A stretch of 64,000 nucleotides of DNA from Actinomucor elegans. Its lineage: Eukaryota; Mucoromycota; Mucoromycetes; Mucorales; Mucoraceae. This document shows positions 23,647-35,994 of this stretch, piece by piece. Within the stretch, counting starts at the first letter, position 1, and each line of letters begins with the position of its first letter. Below the pieces are notes generated by a model. It saw nothing but the letters and a program-made list of their open reading frames with translations, ran no database searches and had not been told where the DNA came from. The position numbers and the translations under genes were made by a program. The stretch spans positions 1,178,001 through 1,242,000 of the forward strand of contig JAMSLZ010000009.1 in NCBI GenBank assembly GCA_026027325.1, written 5' to 3'.

Positions 23647-25960
23647 ATGCCTTCAATACTCTCAGAGCTTCAAAAAGAAACGCTGACTGCCATCATTGAT
23701 ACGTTTGTCGCGTCGCTGAGTGAGAATGAAGAAGCTGAGCTTATCATAAGGACATTGAATGTACCCAACACTCACTACACTCGCGCTCAACTTTCTCAAT
23801 ACGCTCAAGTCTCTGGCTCTAGTATTCAGGCAATTGATAAAATTGAATGTAAGTTATCAAGCCCTCATACATCGCCCGAGCAACGGGATGGCTTTGTTAG
23901 GTTTCTCACGTTATTGTCTCTTCGGCCGACCTCGCTATTACTGACGGGTCGTTGGACCTTATTCAAAGATCTCAAGCGAAAAGAGCAAGAGCAAGTACTA
24001 TTGGGGTGGAGACGATCCTATTTTGGCTTCTTCAAGTTTCTATACATAATTTTGATGGGGCTTACACTGAGGGAATGTTATATCACCAAAGACACACCAC
24101 TTTATACAGGCCTCTGTCATCCAGGTATTGAGGGGGGCTATGCTTATTTCCGTCAACAAGACGGTTACAACAAGGTGAAGCATGCGCGTTTACCTATGCT
24201 CACTACTGAAGAAGCTATGCAGCTGGCTCAGGTGGACGTAATTGTAGTAGGAAGTGGAGCAGGTGGCGGTGTAGCTGCATCCGAACTTGCGCAGGCAGGA
24301 TTTTCTGTATTGGTGATTGAAAAAGGGCCATATCTGCATCAGGACGATATGAAACCAGATGATGATGCATTTGCTTTTGCCAATATGTTTGAGGGAGGTG
24401 GCTTTATTTCTAATTCAGCAGGCTCTGTGAGTATACTTGCAGGATCAAACTTTGGTGGTGGAACAACGATCAATTACTTGGGATCGTTAAAGGTTTGAAT
24501 AAAAAATTGTTTTATAATGTTATTTGAGCCTAATACATAGTATTTGTGTAGCCACGGGACCATGTCCGGAAACAGTGGGAAGACTTAGGCTTGGATTACT
24601 TTGGATCACAACAAGTAAAGTACCATGATATTGAAGAATAAAGTTTAATGTATTTGACTGTGATGTAGTTTGAGAATGATCTGGATAAAGTACATAGGCT
24701 CATCGGTATAAGTAGCGATAATATCGTTCACAATCGGCCTAACCAAAAGCTCGTGGATGGATGCAGGTAGGACATTACAGTTAAACTATTCTATCGTGAT
24801 TTACTTACATCATGACTGATACATACTTAGAAACCTTGGTTTATCTGTAAAAACTATTCCTCAAAATACATCTGGAAGGCCACATTATTGTGGCAAATGT
24901 TTCACTGGGTGCGCATCTGGCATAAAGAACAGTACTACCAATACTTGGTTAAAGGATGCGGCCTCCAGTGGAGCCAAGTTTTTAGATTTGACTCGTGTCA
25001 ACCGTATTTTGATTAAAGATGGAAAAGCAATAGGCATTGAATGCTTCGTCCATGGAAGCCAACAGTCTCATACTATCCATTCAAAGGCGGTTGTCGTAGC
25101 AGGAGGCGCACTGCATACACCAAGTTTGTTGATTAAAAGCGGATTGACCAATCCCAACATTGGCAAAGACCTGCGTCTACATCTCGCAGTTTTATGCCTC
25201 GGAATTTATGACGAAGATATCAATCAGACTGAAGGATCTATGCTAACAAGTATTTGCGATTCATTTGAAAACATAAAAGATACAAATCACGGTTTTATCA
25301 TTGAGTGCTTCACACACGGCCTTGGCACGTTCTCTACTATGTTACCTTGGGATGGAGCGGCTAAACATAAGGAACTCATGCTGCGTTATCGTAATTCAGC
25401 CATTACTGTTGCCATGATACGTGATAAAGATTCCAAATGTAGCGTCAAGTATGATGCCCACGACTGTGTTAATGTGAGCTTGGAGGTATCCAAGTTTGAC
25501 ACCGCCAATTTGAAGGAAGGCATCATACAGATGGCCAGGGTACAAGTAGCAGCTGGAGCGAGACAAATCCATATACCGCTCTACCCAGGAGACTCGTTTG
25601 AATTTGAGAAAGATGAAGTTTCTAGCGTAGATAATGCTAGGTTTTTGAAATGGATTGAGGGAGTTTATCAGCAACAACTTCCTATGGCAGCATCTGGCCA
25701 TCAAATGGCCTCTTGGTATGTATAAATTAGGATAAACTAAACTAATATGCTAAACTTTGTTTAGTCGAATGGGAAAATCACCCAAGACTTCAGCTACCAA
25801 ACCAACTGGGGAGACATGGGATGTTCAAAACTTGTATGTGTCTGATTCTTCACTATTCCCCACTGCTGTGGGCATTAATCCAATGGTAACAATCCAAGCA
25901 ATTGCAGTTTCAGTTTCTAGAAACGTAATAGAGACACTTAAAAAGCAGACTATGGAGTAA
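23647..25960 (+). CDS. Long-chain fatty alcohol oxidase, GMC family (copy 1)
   Basis: FAD flavoenzyme expected to oxidise long-chain fatty alcohols to aldehydes with O2 in omega-oxidation, normally on peroxisomal or ER membranes. Exons 23647-24492, 24552-24614, 24669-24766, 24831-25715 and 25765-25960 give 695 aa. The N-terminal domain of about 190 residues is the FAO-specific helical extension (LSLRPTSLLLTGRWTLFKDL, REQVLLGW-like KEQEQVLLGWRRS). The FAD-binding motif VIVVGSGAGGGVAASELAQA follows at about residue 200. GGTTINYLGSLK, CGKCFTGCASGIKNST and the C-terminal GHQMASCRMG (catalytic His) and GINPMVTIQA (Asn) are in family order. The last motif is only formed by the last splice. The first donor (GTTTGA) is weak, but phase and the paralogue support it. 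Its neighbour at 26139 is a tandem paralogue with the same introns. Confidence 0.9.
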
Positions 25961-26138
25961 CAGATTACGTGTAACTACTATATCAATAAAACTTCACACA
26001 GGAAACTCATTATCAAATATTTAATTGACTTTGTTTGCATAAAGATCACGTTCAAAGAAATAGTCCCCAGAGCAGATTATTGTAATATTTGCCTGATTCA
26101 AGGCCAGTACTTTTTTTTTCTTTCTCCAGATAATCTAA

Positions 26139-28471
26139 ATGGCAAATCCGACAAAGTATCCAGCTCTAGTACTGGACACTGCTCAAGCAAACACGCTAAA
26201 CGCTATCTTTGATACGTTCATTGCTTGTCTTACGCGCCAAGAAGAAGAAACTCTGCAGCGCAAAATCCATGACAAGGCCCATATCTATGAAGTGACTCCA
26301 CAGCAAGTCTCTGCTATCTCTGCCATCTCGTCTTCTTCCTTGGGTATTCCAAACATTATACTCGAGTTTTTCGCCAACCATATCGCTCCAGATAAGCGAA
26401 CAGATCTGATTCGTATTCTTGACTTGTTGAACTCGCGGCCTGGTTCATTACTATTGACTGGCCATTGGACGCCATTTGCTTCACTCTCTCGTCCAGAGCG
26501 TGAACAAGTGCTGTTGTCTTGGAAAAACGCACGTTTGCCATCCTTGCGGAATTTGTTCAGGATCATGTCTGGTCTCTGCTTGTACAATGCTTATAGTCGT
26601 ACACACTCACCTTTGATCGACAGCATTGGGCACGATGCTTCTCATGGTGACGTCTTTTTTGAAACACATGTAGAATATGAGCCAGTAGAGCGCGAGAGAA
26701 TTCCGATGATGGCTGCTGAAGAAGCAACTCGGACACAGTTTGATGTGATTGTCGTAGGCAGTGGAGCAGGTGGCGGCGTAGCAGCTGCAGAACTAGCAAA
26801 TGCCGGTTACTCAGTGTTGGTTATTGAGAAAGGAAAATATTTTCATCAGAGTGAGATGATACATGAAGAGCAATTGTCCTATGCTAATATGTATGATGCT
26901 GGGACGTCGATGAACTCTACTAGTGGGTCAATTCAATGCCTTTCTGGTGCTACTTTTGGTGGAGGAACCGCTCTTAACTATTTAGTATCTTTGAAGGTAG
27001 TATATTCAAGTAATTACAGCCACAAAAAAAAATAATGAGTTAATGTATTGTATAGCCTCAGCATTTTGTACGCGAAGAATGGGCTAAACAAGGACTGCCC
27101 TACTTTCTATCAAAACAGGTATTTTCAAAAATTAAAACTAAAGCCTCCAAGTACTAATACAGCTGATGTAGTTTAACAAAGACCTTGACCGAGTGTTTGA
27201 AAGAATCGGCGCAAGCCAAGAAAACATTTTGGAAACCAAAACCAATGGCATATTTGAAAAGGGATGCCAGTAAAGTAACTCAATATTAGTCCAATATTGT
27301 ATGACTAATTCGGCTTGGATATAGTGAGCTTGGTTACCATATTGAAAAGGTACATGTTAATACAAGCGGTAAAGCACATCACTGCAGTCGTTGTATGATG
27401 GGCTGCAAATCCGGTATTAAGAACAGCACAGCCAATACTTGGTTATTAGACGCTTTGCATTCGGAAAAAGCGCAATTTCTGGACCAAACACTTGTGACAC
27501 GCGTCCTTGTTCACAATAACAGAGTCACTGGCGTTGAATGTCAAGTCCATGGCGGGTCCCAATTAATGACGATCACTGCACATACCGTCATTGTAGCCTG
27601 TGGCGCTCTGCGCACACCCAGTCTTTTGCAATTCAGTGGTCTTCGTAACCCACATATCGGCCAGCATCTCAAGTTACAGCCGATTTTGTTTGGGTTTGGT
27701 TTGTTTGATGAAACGATCAGACAAAGTGATGGACCTCTAATCACGCGCGTGTGTAACACATCTGATGATTGTCACGGTGATAACTATGGAGCCAAGATTG
27801 AAGAGGGTCTTTTGTTACCAGGCGCATTAGCTAGTAAATTGCCGTGGCTCGGTGCAGCTAAGCATAAGGAATTGATGCTTAAACACAAAAGTATAGCTTC
27901 GTTTGTTAACGTAGTTCGTGACAAAGATTCGATCGGTACAGTGACTTGCAATCATCAGGACGCAACTCCAGTATTTGAATACGCGTTTTCGAGCCATGAT
28001 GCTAAATCAATGACTGTAAGTATTGAACGTAATATGAAAATCCTGGCTGCTGCAGGTGCACGGGAATTGTATACCAGTCAGCCAAATGTAGAACCCTTTG
28101 TGTTTAAAGAAGACGAACAAAGTAGTACAGATAACCCCAGATTTTTAAAATGGTTATCTCAGGTACGTAAGGCTGGCATGAGTGCTATATCTACTCCACT
28201 TGTTTCAGTTCATCAATTAGGATCATGGTAGGATACTATATACTTGTAAGCTTGTCACTCATTCAATGTTACTAGTCGTATGGGTATTGCACCAAAAGTA
28301 TCGGCGGTTCAACCTACTGGTGAAACCTGGGAAGTCAAAAATCTATTTGTTGCAGATGGATCTATATTTCCTACAGCTGTTGGAGTGAACCCTATGGTAA
28401 CTATTGAAGCTCTTTCTTTGCATGTTTCGCGGCAAATCATAAGTCATTTGAAGAAGCAGTCTCGTTTATAA
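26139..28471 (+). CDS. Long-chain fatty alcohol oxidase, GMC family (copy 2)
   Basis: Tandem paralogue of the preceding gene, on the same strand after only 178 bp. Exons 26139-26996, 27056-27118, 27172-27269, 27325-28227 and 28276-28471 give 705 aa. Exons 2, 3 and 5 have exactly the same lengths as in copy 1 (63, 98 and 196 bp) and every intron is in the same place and phase. Diagnostic segments are NSRPGSLLLTGHWTPFASLS, VIVVGSGAGGGVAAAELANA, GGTALNYLVSLK, CSRCMMGCKSGIKNST, HQLGSCRMG and GVNPMVTIEA. Same inferred function as copy 1. The short intergenic stretch means each copy either has a compact promoter or is affected by read-through from its neighbour. Start chosen at the first ATG after a T/C-rich tract. 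Confidence 0.9.
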
Positions 28472-28719
28472 GGCTCTTTTTGCAGTGAATGCAGCTTGTA
28501 AACGAAATGAATCCTTATTAGTAAAAGTCCATGTACTTTAACATGTGATAATAAACCAGTTTTTGGCGTGACACTAACGTAGTTATTACTTACAACGTGG
28601 TTTCAAAGCTTGTGAAAAGTGTATGCTTTTCTATAGGCACTTTGTATAGTCTATTGTAAATACACACGCTTTTTTTTCGCTTTCTTTTCCTCTCTTTCTT
28701 TTTTTTTTATTACTTTAAT

Positions 28720-30233
28720 ATGAACTTCAACGACGAAAATTGGCTTTATGGCACAAAGATTCTTGCTGGCGAGAGTATCAATGATATTGAGCCATTACAA
28801 GAGCCAGTACCGTTTGAAGGTAAATTAAATAAATAAATCTTTAAAAGAACGCGTTGATAAACTATAATATAGATTTCGAGTTTAGTCTCGGTATAAACCA
28901 GGACTTGTCAACTATCCTTGAAGACTACCCCCCTCCAGCACCACAAATGGATCCATTCTTGCAAGAGCCATTCAATTTTATGACTTGCCCAACCAATACA
29001 GTATTAGATGAAAATGATCAAAAGGCCTTTTCAAGTTTTTTAGATGCATTTTTTCTAGATCCTGATATGCAACCTAATAACAATGAGTTTTATTACCCTC
29101 CATCAGTGAATCAGGAAGAAGAAGAATATAGAAGGAATTCTATATTACAGTCTTTGGATGAACAAAAGAAATTACAAAGACTTAACCTTGTTGCATCCAC
29201 TAAAACAACTGATCTAGTGAGGAACAAAAAGAAGAAACCATCACCTTCTGAACAAGAAACACCTCAAACTATATACCTTCGTGCAAGTGAATCACTTACT
29301 TCGCCTTACCATTATCAACCCACTACTATTACAACAACAACAGCCACAAAGAAGCGGTCCTGTTCGGTTCTTTATCAAAATGAAAAGCTTCCGCCCATTG
29401 AACGAAGCAGCAGCGTGTCTTCTTCTTCTACTATCAATACACATCAAAGTAAAAAATCTCGTGTTCATAGAGAACTCTTGACAGAAGAAGAAAAGCGTGC
29501 CAATCATATTGCATCCGAACAAAAGCGTCGCAGTACAATTCGCAATGGTTTCAAGGAACTGACGGATTTGATTCCTACACTTAAAAACATTAACAACTCA
29601 AAAAGTACTGTGCTATTTAAAGCCGTCGAATTTATTCGTTATCTGGAGAAACGGAACAAACATTTAAGAGACAAAGTCGGGTCACTTGAAGTACGAGTGG
29701 AAGTAGAAGGCCGTATGACACAACAATTGACCAACAGTAATGTTTTAAACAAGGAAAAGCAGCTGCAAGAGCCAACTGAAAAGAAAGCACATGTAGAAAC
29801 AGCACCAGCGTGCAGTACTATGAGTTATGAAAAACCTATGAAAAAAACATCTACGGCTAAACCATCACCTTCATTATTGTCATATTCTCTTCAAAATACC
29901 AGTAAATCATACCAGCCACAACCAGCTGAAAAAAGAGATAGTACTAGTGGTGGTGGTACCATTAGTCCCAACAGTCATCATCAGATGAAGGGTTTACCCG
30001 CCAATGCACGAAATGCGCTATTAGCTCACAAGACACAACAAAAACAGCTGTTACTATTACAAGAACAGCTACAGATACATCAACGATTGATTGCTCAACA
30101 GCAGGAAATGAAAGAACGGAGCTTAAAGATTGCTAATGGCGCCAAGCTACCACCTATTCTTACCCACCCCTATGATGCAAATCCGTCTTCTCTATTACAA
30201 GAACTAGAAGATAAAGCCATTAGTGCGCCTTAG
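28720..30233 (+). CDS. bHLH-leucine zipper transcription factor
   Basis: Exons 28720-28819 and 28873-30233 give 486 aa. The short first exon (MNFNDENWLYGTKILAGES) follows a pyrimidine-rich leader and joins in phase to the long second exon. The bHLH lies at about residues 240-295: the basic part RANHIASEQKRRSTIRNGF has the His, Glu and Arg positions expected for E-box (CACGTG-type) recognition, helix 1 ends in LTDLIPTL, and helix 2 reads KSTVLFKAVEFIRYLEKRNK. A short leucine-zipper heptad (LRDKVGSLEVRVEVE) follows. The rest is disordered and rich in S, T, P and Q, with a glutamine-rich helix near the C terminus (QKQLLLLQEQLQIHQRLI). It resembles Max/Mlx/Mga-type bHLH-Zip proteins; targets cannot be told from sequence. 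A 53-bp intron separates the exons. Confidence 0.85.
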
Positions 30234-32846
30234 CATGTGATGACTATATAGACTTTAGACTATGCGTATGTTACCTATGAAATAAAGCCTCTCTCCTAAC
30301 TTTTGAACATTATGTCGATCTATGTTCCTTTTTTATTAAAGACTCAGAAGATTGTGCCGGTTTGCAAAAAAAAAAAAATTGTTGTTGATTTTTTTTAAAA
30401 AAAAAACATGTCGGTTCATGCTGGCTGCAGCTTCCTGACGCAGTTACAGTCACATGTAATAAGTTACGGTTTATTCATATTTCCAATCTTTTCTTTATAT
30501 TTTTATAATCTAACTTATAATGTCATTTAACAATATTACCAACAGTATTGCTAAAAAGTTTAAAGAGCTTTCAGATTTGAAAAAGAATAGATTATTGGCC
30601 TGCTCAAGCATACTGAATATTTATTAGTCAAAATTAGCCTCCTTTTGGATATGCCAAAATTAACAGTCGTTAAAGTCGCAACTTTTTGGAAAGAAAGGGG
30701 AACTGTCATAAGCAAAATTTGAACTGGAAGATCCCAAAAGTCATTTGATGTTTCTAAGTGAACTTTGCATAGGAGCTTATGGAAAGGATCATTCAAAGAT
30801 GAACACGTCTTAAATATAAGTTTAGCTAAAGAATCAGCGATGATTTGGAGTTGTCATTGAATTGGAAGTGTATCAACAACATGAAGATAAAAACCATAAA
30901 AGCGCTTGGTTACGAAATCCAAAATAGCTTCAAAAAAAAAAGCTTTTATTTAACTCCTTAATATTTATATCCAAAAGACAGGCAAGATTAATATGGATAG
31001 TCCACCTAATAGATCTGATGGTTAATTAATTTTTTTTTATGAATAAAACAACATATGTTTAGTCTTTACTTTCTGGATAAATAGCATAACCGCCTTAGCG
31101 AACCTTGGTATCATGATCACCACAGTGCAAATTTATGCATAGTTGAATCTCAACAATTATAAACACGTTTGTTCCAAATTTACCTATTTAACACAGGTAG
31201 TATTATGCTTTCTTTTTCTTAATTACTGAAAGTTGTACCTGCTGAGAAAAAACTCAAATAAAATAAATGATAACAAAAGATAGCCAATACAAAAAAACTA
31301 TTCAGTATGAGGTTTAAGCCAACAAATAAAATCGACATGTTACAGCTATATTCAATACTTTTTCTATTACTAATACTAGCGTACAATAAAGTTAGGTTCT
31401 TGTTTTTATTTAAAAGTTAACTGCTACATAGTTCAGTATCCCCAAATATCAATATTTTGCACCAGAGGCAAAATAGGGTTTCTCATCGTAATTTCCTGTA
31501 ACTTGATTCAATATATATACTTCTAAGAAAGTCAACTCTTTAGAAAGAATGCGACTGATATATCCATATTCTGAACGTCACAATTTTAGCTTGGATTTTT
31601 GTCGAGCTAGATACAGTTACATAAAAAATGCACACCTGGATGAATTACCAGTATTATGTTAGCCAATGAGATTGGCGCTCTCTTTTATCATATCATCATC
31701 ATTCATAATCAATTTATCTAACAAAAAAGTTAATATATAATATAAAGATGGTGTATAGGCAGTATAGAAAGTAAAAGTGCATGCTATTTTATCTGTGGTA
31801 ATGATAATTAATCATTATAAAGCATCGTAGGGGCCTGTAGAAGGATTAGCTGTAAAATTACAATGTACTATGTTAATGCATTCGAATAACCATAAATTAT
31901 AAAAACACCAAGGTCCTAACTGTAGATAACATACCCCAATGCGTGGAAGATTACCATATAAAAAGTGCACTCAATCATCTCAAAAATGATAGTAGTTATA
32001 GTTATCAGATATGTATAATAGAGATAAATCAGACTTTATCCACTCTTGAAAGGTTGTTCTTGTACTGAACACTACATTTGCTTGTGCATCCTGTATAAAA
32101 AATGTGATATCACAAGGCTGTGCCCCAGGCTCTTTTTGTTTCGCCCCGATTCCCTTGTTCCGACATTCGCCAACCTTATAACGGAAGCTCAGGTCTTGTA
32201 ATCCAATGAATTCTATACATTCTTTGACCAAGCAATGCATCTCAAAGATCCAATTAATCGTTATGCTGCAGCACCATTTGGAAGTAGGCATTCTTGGTCT
32301 AAATTAACAGATAGGCAACAATAGCGATATCTACACTTCCAAAATACGTTGTTCGTCGTGAGCTTTCCAAAGCTCAATTGGCGCCGAATTCTGAGATCCT
32401 TCAGAATTAGTACCTTTATTTGTTTGATGCTGTATGTTCTAGGTTCAGCAGTAGTCTAGAAAGAGATAATGACTTTAATGGAACCATAAGCTGGCCAAGC
32501 CGACCCTTCTATATGTCGTGTGATAAAAACGTATTTCAATGGTAACGTATACGTTGTTTCAACATTGAGTATTGCTCCACTATATCAAATGAGAGCTGAT
32601 TAGGACTTAAGAACGACGTGATTTTAGGCAATAGGCCAAAGAGTATCACCAAATTACTTATTTTCTGTTTTTTTAAACTTTTGTGATACAGCTTATAAGA
32701 TCAAACTTCAAATTCTACAGTATATAGATTTCTGAGAACGTATAACAACAAAGCGTTTGAAGATATGTACGTTGATCGTTATTATTCATCTAAACAGTTT
32801 ATATTTGATGATAGGCTCCATTATTATATATGATACAATTGTAATG
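30234..32846. other. 2.6 kb AT-rich gap with decayed coding remnants
   Basis: No intact gene. On the + strand 30521-30620 reads MSFNNITNSIAKKFKEL with stops shortly after, and the frame resumes imperfectly, as in a broken gene. At about 31980-32560 on the - strand three frames carry coding-like stretches (see separate entry). An A/T homopolymer pair sits at 30365-30410. Confidence 0.45.
31980..32560 (-). pseudogene. Unrecognised decayed gene, possible
   Basis: Three adjacent minus-strand pieces in different frames look coding-like: about 32460-32560 (ILNVETTYTLPLKYVFITRH, then EGSAWPAYGSIKV), about 32330-32415 (QNSAPIELWKAHDEQRILEV then a stop) and 31980-32291 (103 aa, with SFRYKVGECRNKGIGAKQKE and QDAQANVVFSTRTTF). 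I do not recognise them. No clear introns join them. Confidence 0.25.
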
Positions 32847-33317
32847 CTACTGTATAGCAGCATATTTCTTTAACAGATCAGAACGACGTTCTTCCCAAGA
32901 GCATTTTGTTTGTTCAGTATCAGAGCTAGATGAGGTCTTGGAAGTTGGTAGTGGTCTTTGATTCCATTGATAGTAAGTAGAAGTCTTTTTTAGACAAGTC
33001 CCTAGTAATCGTTCGCTCTCTTCATCTATTTCTTCGTCTATATAACTGCTGCCATATCGATAACTGTAGTAATACCTTGACCGATAGATCTGATAGCATA
33101 GGAGTATAATGATCACTATAATACATAGACCAATCAAGACAGTATATAAGGCTATAAACGGATTATTTAGCTTTCTTTTGTTTCAAACCATCCTCAAGGT
33201 ACTTACAAAACGGTAGACTGTTAACCTGCAATTTAGTTTCTATTGGTCATGTCAAACATTTAGAATCATAAAAAAAAAGAACAGAACAATAAATATTCAC
33301 CTGGTGAATGAGACCAT
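32847..33317 (-). CDS. Small single-pass membrane protein, unrecognised
   Basis: Exons 33301-33317 (17 bp), 33207-33217 (11 bp) and 32847-33151 give 110 aa in phase. The start gives MVSFTSLPF, then SLYTVLIGLCIIVIIILLCY, a single long transmembrane helix, then a YRSRYYYSYRYGSSY tyrosine/arginine stretch, an acidic EEIDEESERLLG motif, and a polar tail with KCSWEERRSDLLKKYAAIQ at the C terminus. An alternative upstream ATG (MPTISPTW) lies in the wrong phase for the later exons. The two tiny exons are supported only by phase and by splice consensus, so the N terminus is uncertain; the last exon is the firm part. It could also be a bitopic adaptor for another membrane complex, but nothing here shows that. 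Confidence 0.45.
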
Positions 33318-33592
33318 GTTGGACTTATAGTTGGCATGATAGTTGGTTAATGTACAAGAGATGAAGAAAGAAAAGAGATAGGTCAACTAGAACTAACAAA
33401 ATATATAGACTGCAAAAGGGGTAAAGATCAGAAATGGTAATTCCAATAGTTCAACTGGTGACCTTTTTTTTTTTTCTCGGGCTTCTTTATGATATAGCAC
33501 TTCAAACGCGTTATGAACCTTTTTATCTACGCCAAAAGACCTTATGTATATCCTTTTTTTATTATTATTAAGTCATTAACCTTCTATTTTAT

Positions 33593-34566
33593 TTACTTCT
33601 TTTCCTCTCCTTCAATCTTCTTGGGTGTATCATCACGACCGATACCTACATTTATATTAATAAAAAGAGTTGCTGTATGTATGAATGAGCTTACCATTTT
33701 GTTCCCAAGGTGAAAGAGCACCTTCAAAGTTTCTGAATGCTTGAGCCAATTCAACAGGTTCAGATACAACACGCTTCTTTTCTTCATCATAACGCACTTC
33801 AACGTAACCAGTCAAAGGGAAATCCTTTCTCAAAGGATGACCTTCGAAACCGTAATCAGTCAAAATACGTCTCAAATCAGGATGGCCTGTAAAGAAAACA
33901 CCAAACATATCATATGTCTCACGTTCCTGCCAGTTGGCAGCGTTAAAGAGAGGCACGACAGAAGGAACAGGTGAAATCTCGCTAGCGTAAGTTTTAACGC
34001 GAATACGGCCATTGTACTTCATACTCAAAAGGTTGTAAATGACTTCAAAACGGTTTTCACGGGTAGGGAAATCAGCGCCTGTGATATCCATGACAGATTT
34101 GAACTGAGCGTTGGTGTGATCACGCAAAAAGTGCATAACTTGGAATACAGCAGTAGGAGCGACATAGATGGTGAGCTCGTCCTTGTAAACACTGAATTGT
34201 TGGATGAACTTTGGCAAGGTCGACATCAAGTATTGACCATATTCGTGAAGGGCATCGTTGCCGGACTTGAAGTTGGGATCGGCTGATACTGCATTAAAGT
34301 TCTTTTCTGAAGCTACATGATCATAATAATTTGAATTTCCTTTGTTTTTTGGGACGAGATTCTAAGTGGTTTTTTTTTTACCTTGCAACTTGACTGAGGT
34401 TGAAGCAAATGAACGTACAGTGGTGGTACGGATAGCAGACTTGGCTGTAATGTAGAAAAAAAAACATGTTAAAATTTGCTGAATTTCGACACTAATTCTT
34501 GAGCTGACCTGCACACATTTGACGAGGAAGACGCATCAATGATGCGCTGACTAATCTTGATGCCAT
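33593..34566 (-). CDS. NADH:ubiquinone oxidoreductase 30 kDa subunit (NDUFS3, complex I)
   Basis: Core subunit of the matrix arm of mitochondrial complex I, close to the quinone site. Exons 34509-34566, 34382-34444, 33695-34312 and 33593-33645 give 263 aa, the usual size. The first two exons encode an R/S-rich mitochondrial presequence ([16 protein letters not shown], then [15 protein letters not shown]). The mature part has [40 protein letters not shown] and [20 protein letters not shown], the highly conserved 30 kDa signature, and then [15 protein letters not shown]. The last 18 residues after the 49-bp intron are hydrophilic and end in KKIEGEEKK. Start chosen because it gives the presequence and matches the phase of all introns. 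Confidence 0.96.
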
Positions 34567-35994
34567 TATTGAAAGAAGAGTGGGGAGTTTTTGTCGTTTG
34601 GTATAAAGGCAAGAAACAGAGGAAAATACCAAAATCGCTTTTCAATTATCACTCCCCGGATTTTTCCAAATAAAAAGTCTTTGAAGACTCACTTTGCGGG
34701 CTTCCCAGGTTCGCAGTGTGACGTAGACAACCATGAGTGTCGGCGATTCAACTCTTTTCTATTTGAAACAGTGCTTTCAGAAAACAGTGCACTGTTTCAC
34801 CAGGTTTTGATTGAATGACGGTACCTGAATAATGGATATCTCTGAGTAGCGGTTGATCTTCCGATATCTTGTTATTGATTCATCTAAATCATTCATTAAG
34901 GTAAGTTTAGCATTATATAATATCAAAATATATGCACCAGCTGATTGCGCATCGAATGCTTTAGAGATAGTTACTTTTTTTTTGAGACTTAGTGACGATT
35001 TTACTACTCGACTATGGAGGACCAGTTTGGTTCCTGAATAATGATACAAGTGGCTTATTCTTGAAAACAGACTACTAGCGCTGGTAGAGTTATTTTGTAT
35101 ATGAAATGATATAGGAACGCCTTGCTTTTCCTTTAGACCATAAATATTATATAAATATAAAGTGTTGATGTATGTTCTACATTGCTTTATAATAATCAAT
35201 CAAGTGCCTATATGGATAAAATAATGCTTTGCTTTTATATGTTATGTGTATAGGTGTACTTTATTTATCAATGTCTTATTCTGCGTATGAATAATGAGAG
35301 AAGTTCTATCACTTGTTTTACAGTTTTCCTTCAAAAATTAAAGGCTATATGGGTCGATCACTTGTAAGATAGAGATATAGACGCTTTTTCTTTTTAAACT
35401 TGTTTTCCATGAGTTTATTCTTCTGATTCTAGTAGGTGTAATAATTTACTACAAGTACGATTTATTAATTTATAGATCTAAATCATATAAAATGAATATA
35501 AATTGTAGAGTATTTTTGAAACATAGTACACATAATTGCATACTAATTAAACAATAGTTCTAGTCAGCGCAGTAGCTCTCTACTAGAGCAGTTTATAAAC
35601 CATCAGATGTGATATTTAACACTGTCAGACGATAAATATGTACATGCTAAAAGTGGTTTGATTTTAAAAGAAATTATCTGGGCATTTTCTTCGGCAGTAA
35701 GGTTCAAAATATATTCCTTTTCTTGTAATGATGACGGCCTTTTTAGGCCATAATCAATTGACTATCTACATAGTACGGAATTGAATTTTACTAAAGGGGG
35801 GAGGGGGTTTACCCTACGAAACGTATGAACTACATACACTTTTAGAGAATAGGAAAAATAGACTTTTACCAAAAAAAAAAGGTAAACATATGGAAATGAA
35901 AGATGTCCTTTACTTTATTCGATGTGCAGTTGGATTCTTCATGAATTTTCTTAGTATATCTGTAAACTTCAGTTATACAAAAGAAGGTTGAGAG
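34567..35994. other. Upstream gap of the complex I gene
   Basis: AT-rich. Holds the NDUFS3 promoter in its first part and, at about 35570-35680, a weak copy of the dispersed repeat (with ATCAGATGTGATATTTAACA). Frames at 34591-35199 overlap on both strands and are rejected. Confidence 0.45.

Noticed and set aside
34591..35199. Overlapping frames on both strands upstream of NDUFS3
   Set aside because: Mutually overlapping, with no domain; best read as non-coding.
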